Counted from the stretch's first letter, positions 53,219 through 61,782 are shown. The stretch: DNA of 64,000 bases from Lysobacter sp. yr284 (GCF_900107375.1 NZ_FNPT01000007.1:1-64000), one strand, 5' to 3'. Notes: generated from the sequence alone by a model not told the origin. Numbers and translations: made by a program.

Positions 53219-53635
53219 TTACGACTGCTGGCGGAACAGCTGCTGGATGCCGTCGGACGTGCGGTTGGCGACGTTCGAGGTCAGCTGCGAGGTGAACATG
53301 AACTGGTGGCACTTCATGGTCATCTGGATCATCTCGCCCGGGGTCAGTTCGGCGGCGTTGGCCGAAATGCTCTGGCTGGCCTGGCCGATGCTCTCGGCGC
53401 CGCCGTTGAGGTTGTCCAGCGCCGCCAGCACCGCGCGGGTGCCCTGCGACGGTTCGGCCGCGCCGGCCTGGGCGACGCCGCCGGCCTGGACGCCGCCGGC
53501 GGCACCCGGCGCCGAGCCGCGGTCGAACGCGGCGGCGAACTCGCGGATGTCGTAGGCGGAGGCCTGCGGCGACTGCGCCGGCGAGGCGGCGGCCGGTTGC
53601 GCGGCTTCGGCCGCGACTTGAATGGCTTCGATCAT
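53219..53635 (-). CDS. sctI: SctI inner-rod protein
   Basis: The 138-residue protein has an Ala/Gln/Pro-rich N-terminus and the conserved C-terminal helix of YscI/HrpB2-type inner rod or needle adaptor proteins (LTPGEMIQMTMKCHQFMFT then SQLTSNVANRTSDGIQQLFR). AGGAGA lies 8 bp upstream of the ATG. It sits directly upstream of sctJ, as in the usual F-I-J order. Confidence 0.88.
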   Translation of the reverse strand: MIEAIQVAAEAAQPAAASPAQSPQASAYDIREFAAAFDRGSAPGAAGGVQAGGVAQAGAAEPSQGTRAVLAALDNLNGGAESIGQASQSISANAAELTPGEMIQMTMKCHQFMFTSQLTSNVANRTSDGIQQLFRQQS

Positions 53636-53796
53636 GAACCTGTCTCCTGCAACGGTAGGTTCGACAGCATTGGGTCGGTGCGCCTGCGCAACCGGACGGG
53701 CTTACGGCGCCAGCGCCGCCGCGATGGCCGCAGACGCCCGGACACGGGGTTCCGGGCGCCGCGACGGCAGGCGGCAGACGTCGGGCCGCGCGCCGG

Positions 53797-54186
53797 TCAG
53801 TTCTTCGACGCCAGCTTCTCGATGCCCTGGGCGACCGAGTTGATCGAGGTCGAGGCGCTGTTGGAGATGAACTGCATGCGCAGGCTTTCCGAGGTCAGCG
53901 AGATCATGCTCGACGGCGTGTCGTTGCCGCCGCCGATCGAACCCGACAGCTCGGTGATGCGCGAGGCCTGCGCGTCCATGGTCGAGCCCCAGGCCTTGGC
54001 CATGGCGGCGTACCAGCTGTTGCTGCCGCCCGCGCCGCCGCCGGCCGCGATCCCGCCGCCCGCGCCGCCACCGGCCGAGCGCGAGCCCTTGCCGTTGCCG
54101 ATGGCGTCGTTCTTGTTGACGTCGGCGATGAAGGTGCCGACCAAGCCGGCGCTACCGCCGGCACCGTTGATTGCGTTGTTGCTCAT
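53797..54186 (-). CDS. Needle/filament subunit candidate (SctF position), copy 1
   Basis: The 129-residue protein has a Gly-rich linker (GGGAGGGIAAGGGAGG, about 45-62) and a C-terminal helical hairpin (NSWYAAMAKAWGSTMDAQAS and RMQFISNSASTSINSVAQG, ending IEKLASKN). Gene order (upstream of sctI) is that of the needle gene sctF, but typical needle subunits are only about 80 residues, and the paralogue at 47117 suggests a filament or tip protein. AGGAGAG lies 6 bp from the ATG. The choice between needle and EspA-like filament is open. Confidence 0.78.
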   Translation of the reverse strand: MSNNAINGAGGSAGLVGTFIADVNKNDAIGNGKGSRSAGGGAGGGIAAGGGAGGSNSWYAAMAKAWGSTMDAQASRITELSGSIGGGNDTPSSMISLTSESLRMQFISNSASTSINSVAQGIEKLASKN

Positions 54187-54352
54187 GACGTCTCTCCTGC
54201 TCGTTTGCGGCCGGGCCGCGCAATGGCGTGGAACAACGGATGGCACCGAAAACTTGTCGCGAAACTTGACGCCTATCGCAATTCTTCAGGTCTCAGCGGG
54301 CGATGGGTGCAAGGTGCCGAGGTTGGATTAGATCGGCGCCGCGCGGGTGAAA

Positions 54353-54377
54353 CCAGCTAGTGCTGACCCTGGGGTCG
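54353..54377 (-). promoter_or_regulatory. Shared T3SS control motif, site 2
   Basis: On the minus strand: CGACCC-CA-GGGTCA, 3 bp, then CTAGCTGG, the same layout as at 47653-47679. It lies 167 bp upstream of the 53797 gene and 7 bp after the sctD stop. Confidence 0.65.
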
Positions 54378-54383
54378 CCCTGT

Positions 54384-55796
54384 TCATTGTCGGTTCCCCG
54401 GCCGCGGCGGCGCTTCGGCGACGGTCGGGCGCGCGCTCGCGGACGGCTTGGCTGAGGCGGACGGCGCGGCGGTGTTGGCCGCCTGCGGCGCGGCCGGCGC
54501 GGGCGCCGATGCCGGGCCCGCGGGCGCGGCCGCCGTGGCCGCGGCATCCGCCGCCGGCGCCGCGCCGCTGGCCAGGGCCAGCTCTTCGGCCGTCAGCGGC
54601 TGCGCCTTGATCTGTTCGGTCACGCCGGTGACCTTGTTCAACGCCCAGGCCTTGTCGCCGATCGCGATCAGGTCGCGTCCGTCGGGCAGGGTGTCGCCGA
54701 CCGCGTAGTCGGCGCCGTCGATGTCGGTCACGTGCGGGCTGTCGCCGCGCACGATCTTGACGATCCGGGTCGGCGGCGGCGGCGTGGCGGGCTTGGCCGG
54801 CTCGGCCGTGGCCACGGCCGGGCCCGCGGGCGCGTGGCTCTCGTCGAGGTTGCGCGGGATCACCCGGCGCACGCCGTTGACGTCCTGCATCGCGCGCGAG
54901 GCGATCGCGCGCTGGAACTGGGTCGGGTCGGCGAAGCGGCCGCTGACCTCGACATCGCCGTTGCCCAAATAGCGGGTCTGCACCGCCAGGCCCTGGCTGC
55001 GCAGCACTTCGCGCACGTCGGCGGCGATGTCGTCGCCGGTGCGCAGCTCCAGCCGCGCGTCCACCTCATCGGTGGCCAGGCGCTTGCGGATCGTTTCGCG
55101 CGTGGCCGCGTCCTTGACCGTGCCCGACAGCACCAGGGTGCCGTCCGGGCTTTCGCTCACGCGGCCGCCGGCGATGGAGAATTCCTTGATCAGCGGCTGC
55201 GCCAGTTCGACCGGCGAGGGCTTCTTCTCGAAGCCCGGCATCACCGCCGCGGCGATCGCCACCGACACCAGCGACAGCGCGGCGAGGCCGGCGATCAGCG
55301 GCAGGTGGCGCATCGAGGTCTTGGCCGGGCGCACCGCGTCGGCGAGGTTGGGCAGCATCGTCGCCCAGGCCGGGTCTTCGGCCGCGCCGACCGCGAACGA
55401 GGCGCCGCCCAGGTCGACCCGCTGCATCGGGCCCAGCTCGGCCGGGTCGCCGGGGTTGAGGGTCTGGCCTTCGATCCGCAGCGGCGCGTCCAGCGCGCGC
55501 AGCGAGACCGTGCCGCCCATGCGGGTCAGGAAGGCGTGGCGCGGGGCGACGTTGGGATCGGACAGGACGATGTCGCAATCGCCGCTGCTGCCGATCAGCA
55601 CCGTCTCCTGCGCCGACAGCGGACGGCTGCCGCCGGTGTGCAGGCCGCAGACGATGCGCAGCACGCTGACCGCGGGCGCGGCGATGCGGATGCCGTCGCC
55701 GGCGCGCGGCTGCGACGAGGGCGCATCGGCGGCGCGCGGCTCGCCCGCCTCGCCGGCGGCGCCCTCGGGCGTGGAATGTTCGTCGTGGGACATCAT
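54384..55796 (-). CDS. sctD: SctD inner-membrane ring protein with FHA domain
   Basis: The 470-residue protein has a cytoplasmic FHA-like domain (about 45-140: TVLIGSSGDCDIVLSDPNVAP), a single transmembrane helix (about 165-187, LPLIAGLAALSLVSVAIAAA) and a periplasmic region with BON/ring-building repeats (about 200-310). The Ala/Pro-rich C-terminal tail (about 420-470) is longer than usual. SctD forms the outer part of the inner-membrane ring and docks SctK. It is between sctV and the needle/filament gene on the same strand. Confidence 0.9.
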   Translation of the reverse strand: MMSHDEHSTPEGAAGEAGEPRAADAPSSQPRAGDGIRIAAPAVSVLRIVCGLHTGGSRPLSAQETVLIGSSGDCDIVLSDPNVAPRHAFLTRMGGTVSLRALDAPLRIEGQTLNPGDPAELGPMQRVDLGGASFAVGAAEDPAWATMLPNLADAVRPAKTSMRHLPLIAGLAALSLVSVAIAAAVMPGFEKKPSPVELAQPLIKEFSIAGGRVSESPDGTLVLSGTVKDAATRETIRKRLATDEVDARLELRTGDDIAADVREVLRSQGLAVQTRYLGNGDVEVSGRFADPTQFQRAIASRAMQDVNGVRRVIPRNLDESHAPAGPAVATAEPAKPATPPPPTRIVKIVRGDSPHVTDIDGADYAVGDTLPDGRDLIAIGDKAWALNKVTGVTEQIKAQPLTAEELALASGAAPAADAAATAAAPAGPASAPAPAAPQAANTAAPSASAKPSASARPTVAEAPPRPGNRQ

Positions 55797-55924
55797 CGTG
55801 GCGACTCCTGTTCAGACGCCGCCGCCGAAGGCGGGGCGCGCGGCCGGGACGCGCGATACGCGCGGGCCGATCGGCCGATGAATGGGGGAAAGGACGCGCT
55901 CCGCGCTGTGCATGCTCATTCTCC

Positions 55925-57988
55925 TCAGGCGTTGACCTGGCCTGCCTGCACGATCCGCAGATCGGGCGCGAGTTCCTGGTAGGACAACACCGGCAATTCG
56001 AAGAAATCGATCTCCAGCAGCTTGCGCAGGTGGCGGCGAACGTCCAGTGAACACAGCAGCACCGGCTTTATGCCTTCGCCCTGTCGCGCCAGGTGCGAGC
56101 GCACTTCCGCGCCCAGGCGCCCGGCCAGTTCCGGCGAGATCGCCAACTGGGTGGCGCCGCCGGCCACGCGCACCGACTGGCGCAGGCGGTCCTCCAGTTC
56201 CGGATGGATCAGCAGCACCTGCATGGTGCGTTCGCCGTCGGCGTAGCGGTCGGCGATTTCGCGCTTGAGCGCGACCCGCACGTATTCGGTCAGCAGCACC
56301 ACGTCCTTCTCGCGCCCGCCGACGTCGGTGATCGCCTCGAACGCGTCGCGCAGGTTGCGGATCGGCACGCCCTCCTCGACCAGCCGGCGCAGCACGTCGG
56401 CCACGCGCTGCGGCGCGACCACGCGCAGCATTTCCTTGACCAGGTCCGGATAGTCGCGCTGCATGCGCCCGAACAGGTTGGAGGCTTCCTGGATGCCGAT
56501 GAAGCTGCCCAGGCGCCGCTCCAGCGCGGCGCGGCAATGCTCGGTCACCGTGCCCAGGCCGTCGCGGATGCCGTCGCCGGCCTGGCCGGTCCATTCGCCG
56601 GCCAGCGGCGGGAAGAAGCCGGGCAGCTTGGGCGCGTTGGCGTCGCCGGCGCGGGCCGGACGGAACTGCGCGTTCGCCGCCAGCCGGCCGAAGGCCAGGC
56701 GCGCGCCGAACGCGGTCAGGCGATAGCCGCCCAGGCCGTCGTCGCCGTCGAGATCGGCGGAGATCTTCAGCGCCGGCACCGGCAGCGGCACGCCGTATTC
56801 GTCGCGCAGGCGCCGCGCGACCTCGACGATGCGCGTGCGCGCGGCGTGCTCGCCGAACGCGGCCGCCAGCGACGGCGCCAGTTCCAGCTGCAACGGCGCC
56901 GGCGGCGCGATCTCGTCCTCGTTGGCCGCCTTCTCCTCGGCCGGGCGCTCGCCCTCGGGCACCTTGAACGCGCGCCGCAGCACCGGGTGATCGTGGCGAT
57001 AGCGCCAGGCGGCGAAGCCCAGCAGCACGATCGACAGCATCAGGAACACCAGCTTGGGGAAGCCCGGCACGAACATCATCCCGAACGCCAGGCAGCCGGT
57101 GATCAGCAGCACCCGCGGCTGGCCCGAGACCTGGCGGGTGATCGACTCGCCCAGGTGGCGGTCGTCCTCGTCGCCGGCGGTGCGGGTCACCACCAGGCCG
57201 GCGGCGATGGTCGCCAGGATGGCCGGGATCTGCGAGACCAGGCCGTCGCCGATGGTCAGGATCGAATAGGTGTGGGTGGCGTCGCCGAGCGGCATGCCCT
57301 TCTGCAGCACACCGATGGCCAGGCCGCCGAGCAGGTTGATGATGATGATGACGATGCCGGCGATGGCGTCGCCCTTCACGAACTTCATCGCGCCGTCGAG
57401 GCTGCCGTGCAGCTGGCTTTCCACCTCCAGCAGGCGGCGCTTCTTCTTGGCCTCGTCCTTGTCGATCAGGCCGGCGCGCAGGTCCGAGTCGATCGACAGC
57501 TGCTTGCCGGGCATCGCGTCCAGGGTGAAGCGCGCGGCGACCTCGGCCACGCGCTCGGCGCCCTTGGCGATGACGATGAACTGGACCACGGTGATGATCA
57601 GGAACACCACGAAGCCGACCACCAGATTGCCGCCGGCGACCAGGCTGCCGAAGGTCTCGACGATATGGCCGCCGTTGGCTTCGAGCAGGATCGAGCGGGT
57701 GATGGCGATCGACAGCGACAGCCGGAACAGCGTGGTCAGCAGCAGCACGCTGGGGAAGCTGGAGAACGCGACCGGGGTGGGGATGTACAGCGCGATCAGC
57801 AACAGGCCGAAGCCGATCGCGATGTTGATCGCCACCAGGGTGTCGATGATCGCCAGCGGCAGCGGCAGGATCATCACCCCGATGATCGTGACCGCGGCGA
57901 AGGCCAGGACCACGTCGCTGTAACCCGCGCGCCGACGCGGTTGCGCGCCGGAGGCGGTGGCCATCCAGGAAGTCAGCAGTCCACGCAT
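55925..57988 (-). CDS. sctV: SctV export gate protein (FlhA family)
   Basis: The ~687-residue protein has eight N-terminal membrane helices with the FlhA/SctV signatures LPLPLAIIDTLVAINIAIG, FSSFPSVLLLTTLFRLSLSIA-type segment, RFTLDAMPGKQLSIDSDLRA (FHIPEP region) and IVIIIINLLGGLAIGV, then a cytoplasmic nonameric-ring domain. SctV forms the gate that passes substrates. Non-flagellar identity is supported by the sct neighbours. Start at 57988 is preferred for length; a later ATG at 57964 remains possible. Confidence 0.95.
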   Translation of the reverse strand: MRGLLTSWMATASGAQPRRRAGYSDVVLAFAAVTIIGVMILPLPLAIIDTLVAINIAIGFGLLLIALYIPTPVAFSSFPSVLLLTTLFRLSLSIAITRSILLEANGGHIVETFGSLVAGGNLVVGFVVFLIITVVQFIVIAKGAERVAEVAARFTLDAMPGKQLSIDSDLRAGLIDKDEAKKKRRLLEVESQLHGSLDGAMKFVKGDAIAGIVIIIINLLGGLAIGVLQKGMPLGDATHTYSILTIGDGLVSQIPAILATIAAGLVVTRTAGDEDDRHLGESITRQVSGQPRVLLITGCLAFGMMFVPGFPKLVFLMLSIVLLGFAAWRYRHDHPVLRRAFKVPEGERPAEEKAANEDEIAPPAPLQLELAPSLAAAFGEHAARTRIVEVARRLRDEYGVPLPVPALKISADLDGDDGLGGYRLTAFGARLAFGRLAANAQFRPARAGDANAPKLPGFFPPLAGEWTGQAGDGIRDGLGTVTEHCRAALERRLGSFIGIQEASNLFGRMQRDYPDLVKEMLRVVAPQRVADVLRRLVEEGVPIRNLRDAFEAITDVGGREKDVVLLTEYVRVALKREIADRYADGERTMQVLLIHPELEDRLRQSVRVAGGATQLAISPELAGRLGAEVRSHLARQGEGIKPVLLCSLDVRRHLRKLLEIDFFELPVLSYQELAPDLRIVQAGQVNA

Positions 57989-58385
57989 TCGTTCGCCCCG
58001 AAAACCCTTAGGAAATCCCGCTCCCCGCGGGTGCGCGCCCGGCCGCGGCCGGCGCCAGGGCGACCGCCCCGCGCCGCGCACGCGATCCGCGCGCAACGCC
58101 CGTGCGATGGATCCGGCAGTCTGGAACGTCGAAGGCCGTCACTGCTTTGCCATGTATCCCTGAGCACCTACGCATGGCGCTGTCCTCGACACGATGCCGG
58201 TCCGGACGGCCGATACTAAGTGCAATTTGTCACCTGTTGTGTGAACGAGCCGGTTCCGCGCAAGCCGCGCACGAACTCACGCGCCCTTCATTGTGCGGCG
58301 CTAAATTTCGCCCGCATTCGTCGTTGTTTTTGTGAACCCGTGCGCACTTGCATCGACGCATTCGTCTAACGTAAGCGCGAAACGC
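57989..58385. promoter_or_regulatory. Upstream region of the sctV operon
   Basis: A 397-bp gap separates sctV from the FliO-like gene on the same strand. 58205-58250 and 58300-58335 are AT-richer than the rest (minus strand: AACAGGTGACAAATTGCAC then TTAGTATC), the best place for a promoter of the long sctV operon. No gene is seen and no copy of the shared control motif. Confidence 0.4.
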
Positions 58386-58913
58386 TCACGATTCGCGCTC
58401 CGCGGGGGAGGTCGCGGACGAGGCGGGAACCACGGTCGCGGCAACGGTTGCCGATGCAACTTTCTGCTCGGCCGCGGTCGGTGCGGTCGCGCCCAGCGCA
58501 GCCGCCGCCGGTGCGATGTCGGCCGGATCCAGTTCGGCGATCAGGTTCAGCGAGTGACCGGCCACGCCGACCGCGAGCGCGCGGCCGCTGCGGGTGCGCA
58601 GCACCACGATCCGCTCGCGCGGGCCGATCGGCAGGATCTGCAGCACCGACAGCGGCGCATCGCGCGCGGTCAGGCCGTGGCGCTTGCGCAGGAAGTACAG
58701 CACCGCGACCAGGCCGCCGAGCACCACCGCCACCGGCAGCAGGATCGCGACAAATTCGAAGAACAGCGACGGCGGCTGCGCAGCGGCGGCCGGTGCGGCA
58801 GCCGCCGCAGGCTTCGCGGCCGGCGCGGCGGCTTGGGCCAACGCGGCCAGCGGCGCGAAAGCGGCGGCGAGGCACAGGCGAACGGCAGAACGCAGCAAGG
58901 GCAATATCGGCAT
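58386..58913 (-). CDS. FliO-like membrane protein
   Basis: The ~175-residue protein has a signal-like N-terminal hydrophobic stretch, an Ala/Pro linker, one strong transmembrane helix (about 48-70, FVAILLPVAVVLGGLVAVLY) and a cytoplasmic domain with LQILPIGPRERIVVLRTRSG and ALAVGVAGHSLNLIAEL, which is the FliO pattern. FliO helps assemble FliP/SctR into the flagellar export gate and is normally missing from virulence T3SS. Here it is placed with sctV and divergent from the operon containing sctQ and sctR. Start is ambiguous between ATG 58913 and a TTG further upstream. Confidence 0.78.
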   Translation of the reverse strand: MPILPLLRSAVRLCLAAAFAPLAALAQAAAPAAKPAAAAAPAAAAQPPSLFFEFVAILLPVAVVLGGLVAVLYFLRKRHGLTARDAPLSVLQILPIGPRERIVVLRTRSGRALAVGVAGHSLNLIAELDPADIAPAAAALGATAPTAAEQKVASATVAATVVPASSATSPAERES

Positions 58914-59055
58914 GGCGATTGAGTGCGCAACCCGGTTCAAGAACGGACATAACGGACAAGCCGCCGCGCTGCGGCGGCAGCGGCGCGCGGCGACATACCC
59001 TAGCAGCCTCGCGCGGCTTCACGCCGCCGGGTCGCGGCGCGGGGGACGCTGAGGC

Positions 59056-60180
59056 ATGGCCCGCCCGCGCTCCGCCGGTTCCCGCACGGTCGCTCCGACC
59101 GAACCCCAGCCCGATCCCAAGGCCGGGCCGGCGACCGCCGCCGCGCGCGAGGACGCCGGCCTGCTCGCCGCCGTGCCGTTCGCCTGCGCGGTGTTCGCCG
59201 CCGACGGCGCGCTGCGCGCGGCCAACGCGCGCTACCGCGCCGAATTCGGCGAACTGCCCGAGCACGCCGCACGCGAGGCGCTGCTCGCGCGCCTGCGCGG
59301 CGAGGCCCGCGACGGCGCGCGCCCGCGCGAGGTCCGCGCCCCGCACAGCGGCCGCTGGTATGCGCTGCACTGGGGCCGGGCCGAGCACGCCGGCGCGCCC
59401 GCCGACGTGCTCACCGCAGTCGACATCAGCGAACGCATCGAGACCCTGGCCTCGCACAAGAGCCGCCAGGAGAAGCTGCTGTTCACCTCGCGCATGATGT
59501 CGGTCGGCGAGATGGCCGCGACCCTCGCGCACGAGCTGAACCAACCGCTCGCGGCGATCATGAACTACGTGAACGGCAGTCTGCGCCTGGTCGAACAGGC
59601 CGGCGGCCCGGTCCAGGTCGAGCGCGCGCTGCAGGCCGCGCGGACCCAGGCCGAGCACGCCAGCGCGGTGATTTCGCGGGTGCGCGAGTTCGTCCGCGCG
59701 CGCGAGCCGCGGCGCGACGCGCACGAACTGGCGCGCATCGCCGAGACGGTGCTGGAGCTGCTGCGGCTGGAAGCCGAGCGCCTGGACCTGCGCATCGAAC
59801 TGGGCCTGCCCGAGCCGCTGCCGCCGGTGTTCGCCGACCGGGTCATGGTCGAGCAGGTGTTGCTGAACCTGGTCAAGAACGCGATCGAGGCCATGCGCGA
59901 GATCGCCCCGGAGCGGCGCGAACTGCGCATCGACGCGCGCCTGAACCTGGACGAGCAAGTCGAGGTGCGGGTCTGCGACCGCGGCGCCGGCCTCAGCGCG
60001 GCCGAGCAGGACCAGCTGTTCTCGCCGTTCTTCACCACCAAGACCGACGGCCTCGGCATCGGCCTGGCGATCTGCCGCTCGATCATCGAATACCACGAGG
60101 GCCGGCTGTTCTTCGAGCCGCGCGAGGGCGGCGGCAGCGTGTTCGGGTTTACCTTGCCGCGTTACGAGGCGCGCGCTTGA
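59056..60180 (+). CDS. Soluble FixL/NtrB-type sensor histidine kinase
   Basis: The 374-residue protein lacks membrane helices. A PAS-like domain (about 35-125) is followed by a short coiled coil, a HisKA-type dimerisation helix with the phospho-acceptor His at about 159 (TLAHELNQPLAAIMNYVNG) and a HATPase domain with N box (NLVKNAIEAM), G1 (VCDRGAGLS) and F/G2 (FFTTKTDGLGIGLAICRS) motifs. A cytoplasmic PAS kinase senses an internal signal. Its likely partner is the FixJ-type regulator at 61893, but two unrelated genes lie between them. Confidence 0.94.
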   Translation: MARPRSAGSRTVAPTEPQPDPKAGPATAAAREDAGLLAAVPFACAVFAADGALRAANARYRAEFGELPEHAAREALLARLRGEARDGARPREVRAPHSGRWYALHWGRAEHAGAPADVLTAVDISERIETLASHKSRQEKLLFTSRMMSVGEMAATLAHELNQPLAAIMNYVNGSLRLVEQAGGPVQVERALQAARTQAEHASAVISRVREFVRAREPRRDAHELARIAETVLELLRLEAERLDLRIELGLPEPLPPVFADRVMVEQVLLNLVKNAIEAMREIAPERRELRIDARLNLDEQVEVRVCDRGAGLSAAEQDQLFSPFFTTKTDGLGIGLAICRSIIEYHEGRLFFEPREGGGSVFGFTLPRYEARA

Positions 60181-60344
60181 GCCGCGCGCGCTACGCTGAC
60201 CCCGAGTCCGCGCACTGCGCCCGGGGACACGACATGACAAAGATCACGACCGCTGGCGCCGAGCGCCGGGTTATATCGTGGCTCCCCGAGGGGCCGACGG
60301 CGTTGGTGCCCGGCGCCCGCTCTGCCTTCAGGACAGTTTCGCTC

Positions 60345-60815
60345 GTGAATTTCGCCCGCGCGCTCCGACCGGCCCTCCTGGCGTGCATCGCTGCGCTTTG
60401 TTGCGCCTGCGCGCCCGCGCGCTCCAACCCGCCACCGGCGCCCGAGGCGCTGGAGGACATCGTCGTCGCCGAACCCGCGGCGGCGGACGATATCGACTAT
60501 GTCTTCAAAATGTCCTGCCTGGACTCGCCCAGCCTGCAGCGTCGGCACGTCGCGGTGGAAGGCTATGTCACCTCCGACAACACCCGCGAACAGCGCTCCG
60601 GTCTGAGCGCCCTGGTCATCGACGCAGTCGCCCTGGACGCGCTCGCCTTGCGCGAGATAAACCGCGAATTCCCGCCCGATGCGGTACAAGATCGCCCTTG
60701 GATGCGGTGCGATCGGGGCACGATCGAATTCACCGTGCCGTACAACAATGCCGACAAGCCCGGCAGAGTCCGGTTCAAGGTCGACGGCGACCGCCAGATC
60801 GAACTGGTTCCCTGA
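60345..60815 (+). CDS. Putative immunity lipoprotein for the adjacent T4SS effector
   Basis: The 156-residue protein starts at GTG 60345 (AGGACA site 10 bp upstream), with a short basic region, a hydrophobic core (ALLACIAALCCACAP) and a Cys cluster that fits a lipoprotein signal, though the exact lipobox is degenerate. The mature part is a small beta-rich domain with one Cys pair (KMSCLDSPSLQ ... RPWMRCDRG). It is 13 bp upstream of the XVIPCD effector gene and co-directional. Periplasmic lipoproteins encoded next to an effector are the usual immunity partners (X-Tfi) in Xanthomonadales, which is the basis of the inference. Confidence 0.72.
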   Translation: MNFARALRPALLACIAALCCACAPARSNPPPAPEALEDIVVAEPAAADDIDYVFKMSCLDSPSLQRRHVAVEGYVTSDNTREQRSGLSALVIDAVALDALALREINREFPPDAVQDRPWMRCDRGTIEFTVPYNNADKPGRVRFKVDGDRQIELVP

Positions 60816-60828
60816 GGAAAGGATTCCC

Positions 60829-61782
60829 ATGTCGACCGTCCCGCCTCCCATAGACCAAGACCGGATCGACGCCCTGGCGTCCGAGGTCACGCACCGGATC
60901 CTTTCGCAGCCCGATTACAAGCAAAACGAGTACGTCGCGGTCTTGTACCGCGACGACAGCGGAGAACTGAAGGCGACGCCCTTGTTCGGCACCGGCCACA
61001 CCGACCGGGCGCCGTTGGGCCGAGCCTTGGCGGCGGCCGGCGGCAACGACCGCGTGGTGGGCGTGGTGCATAACCACCCACCGTCGATCGTGGCTACGGC
61101 GTCCGGCTCCGACCAAGACGAAGCCCGCGACATCAACAAATTGCCGTCGGACAACGACTGGGGCAGCGCGCGCAAGGTGTTCGGCGACCGCGACGACGTC
61201 ACTTACTACCTGCTCGGCCCGGACATGGCGCTGCGCAAGTACGACTACCAGGACAATGCGGCCTGGGACCGCAAGAACGAACACGAACACCGCAACCGCA
61301 ACCGCAGCCGGTTCGAAACGGGTCCCCAATTGCAAGTCGAGCCGGCGCCCGATCCGCGCGCGCCCGATCATCCGGACCACGCGCTTTACCGGCAGATCCT
61401 CGAAAAAACCCAGGAAGCGTACGAAAAGGCGGGCCGTCCGGCGGCCGAAGGCGAGCATGAACGCGTCGCCGCGAGCCTACTCGCGGAAACCAAGCGCGAT
61501 CACCGCGGCCGGTTCGAGCGAGCCGACGCGGTGGTGTTCAGCGTCGATCCCCAGTCCGGGGAGGTCGGTCGCCGCATCTTCGCCGTGCAAGGCGACCCAT
61601 CGGATCCGGCCAGTCTGCGCAGCGACGCGAAAACCGCGGATGCGGCCCGACAGCCGCTGGAGCAATCGTTCGACAAGGTCTACGACGCCAATCAACGCCT
61701 GTTCCTGCAACAGCACGAGCGCGGCGACTTGCTGCAAGTGCCCCAGCAACCCGCTGCGCCCGCGCCCGCGCCGGCGCGCTGA
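60829..61782 (+). CDS. XVIPCD T4SS effector with JAMM-like N-terminal domain
   Basis: The 317-residue protein has two parts. The N-terminal half (about 35-140) carries a JAMM/JAB-like metal site: V-V-H81-N-H83-P, then S107-x-x-D110 in LPSDNDWGSA, similar to RadC/JAB hydrolases. The C-terminal part (about 177-317) matches the Xanthomonadales XVIPCD recognition domain: DHPDHALYRQILEKTQEAY, HERVAASLLAETKRD, FERADAVVFSVD, RRIFAVQGDPSDPA, TADAARQPLEQSFDKV, and a final Gln/Pro/Ala-rich tail. XVIPCD is known to direct effectors through the X-T4SS into rival bacteria. A basic, Asn/His/Arg-rich linker (about 147-162) joins them. The T4SS itself is not in the window. Local base use is less GC-extreme than the flanking T3SS genes, suggesting acquisition. 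Confidence 0.85.
   Translation: MSTVPPPIDQDRIDALASEVTHRILSQPDYKQNEYVAVLYRDDSGELKATPLFGTGHTDRAPLGRALAAAGGNDRVVGVVHNHPPSIVATASGSDQDEARDINKLPSDNDWGSARKVFGDRDDVTYYLLGPDMALRKYDYQDNAAWDRKNEHEHRNRNRSRFETGPQLQVEPAPDPRAPDHPDHALYRQILEKTQEAYEKAGRPAAEGEHERVAASLLAETKRDHRGRFERADAVVFSVDPQSGEVGRRIFAVQGDPSDPASLRSDAKTADAARQPLEQSFDKVYDANQRLFLQQHERGDLLQVPQQPAAPAPAPAR

Noticed and set aside
58386-58913. Reading the FliO-like gene and SctV as part of a flagellar cluster
   Set aside because: The neighbours are SctD, SctI, SctJ, SctK, SctO and SctP of the injectisome type, and no flagellar rod, hook or flagellin gene is present.
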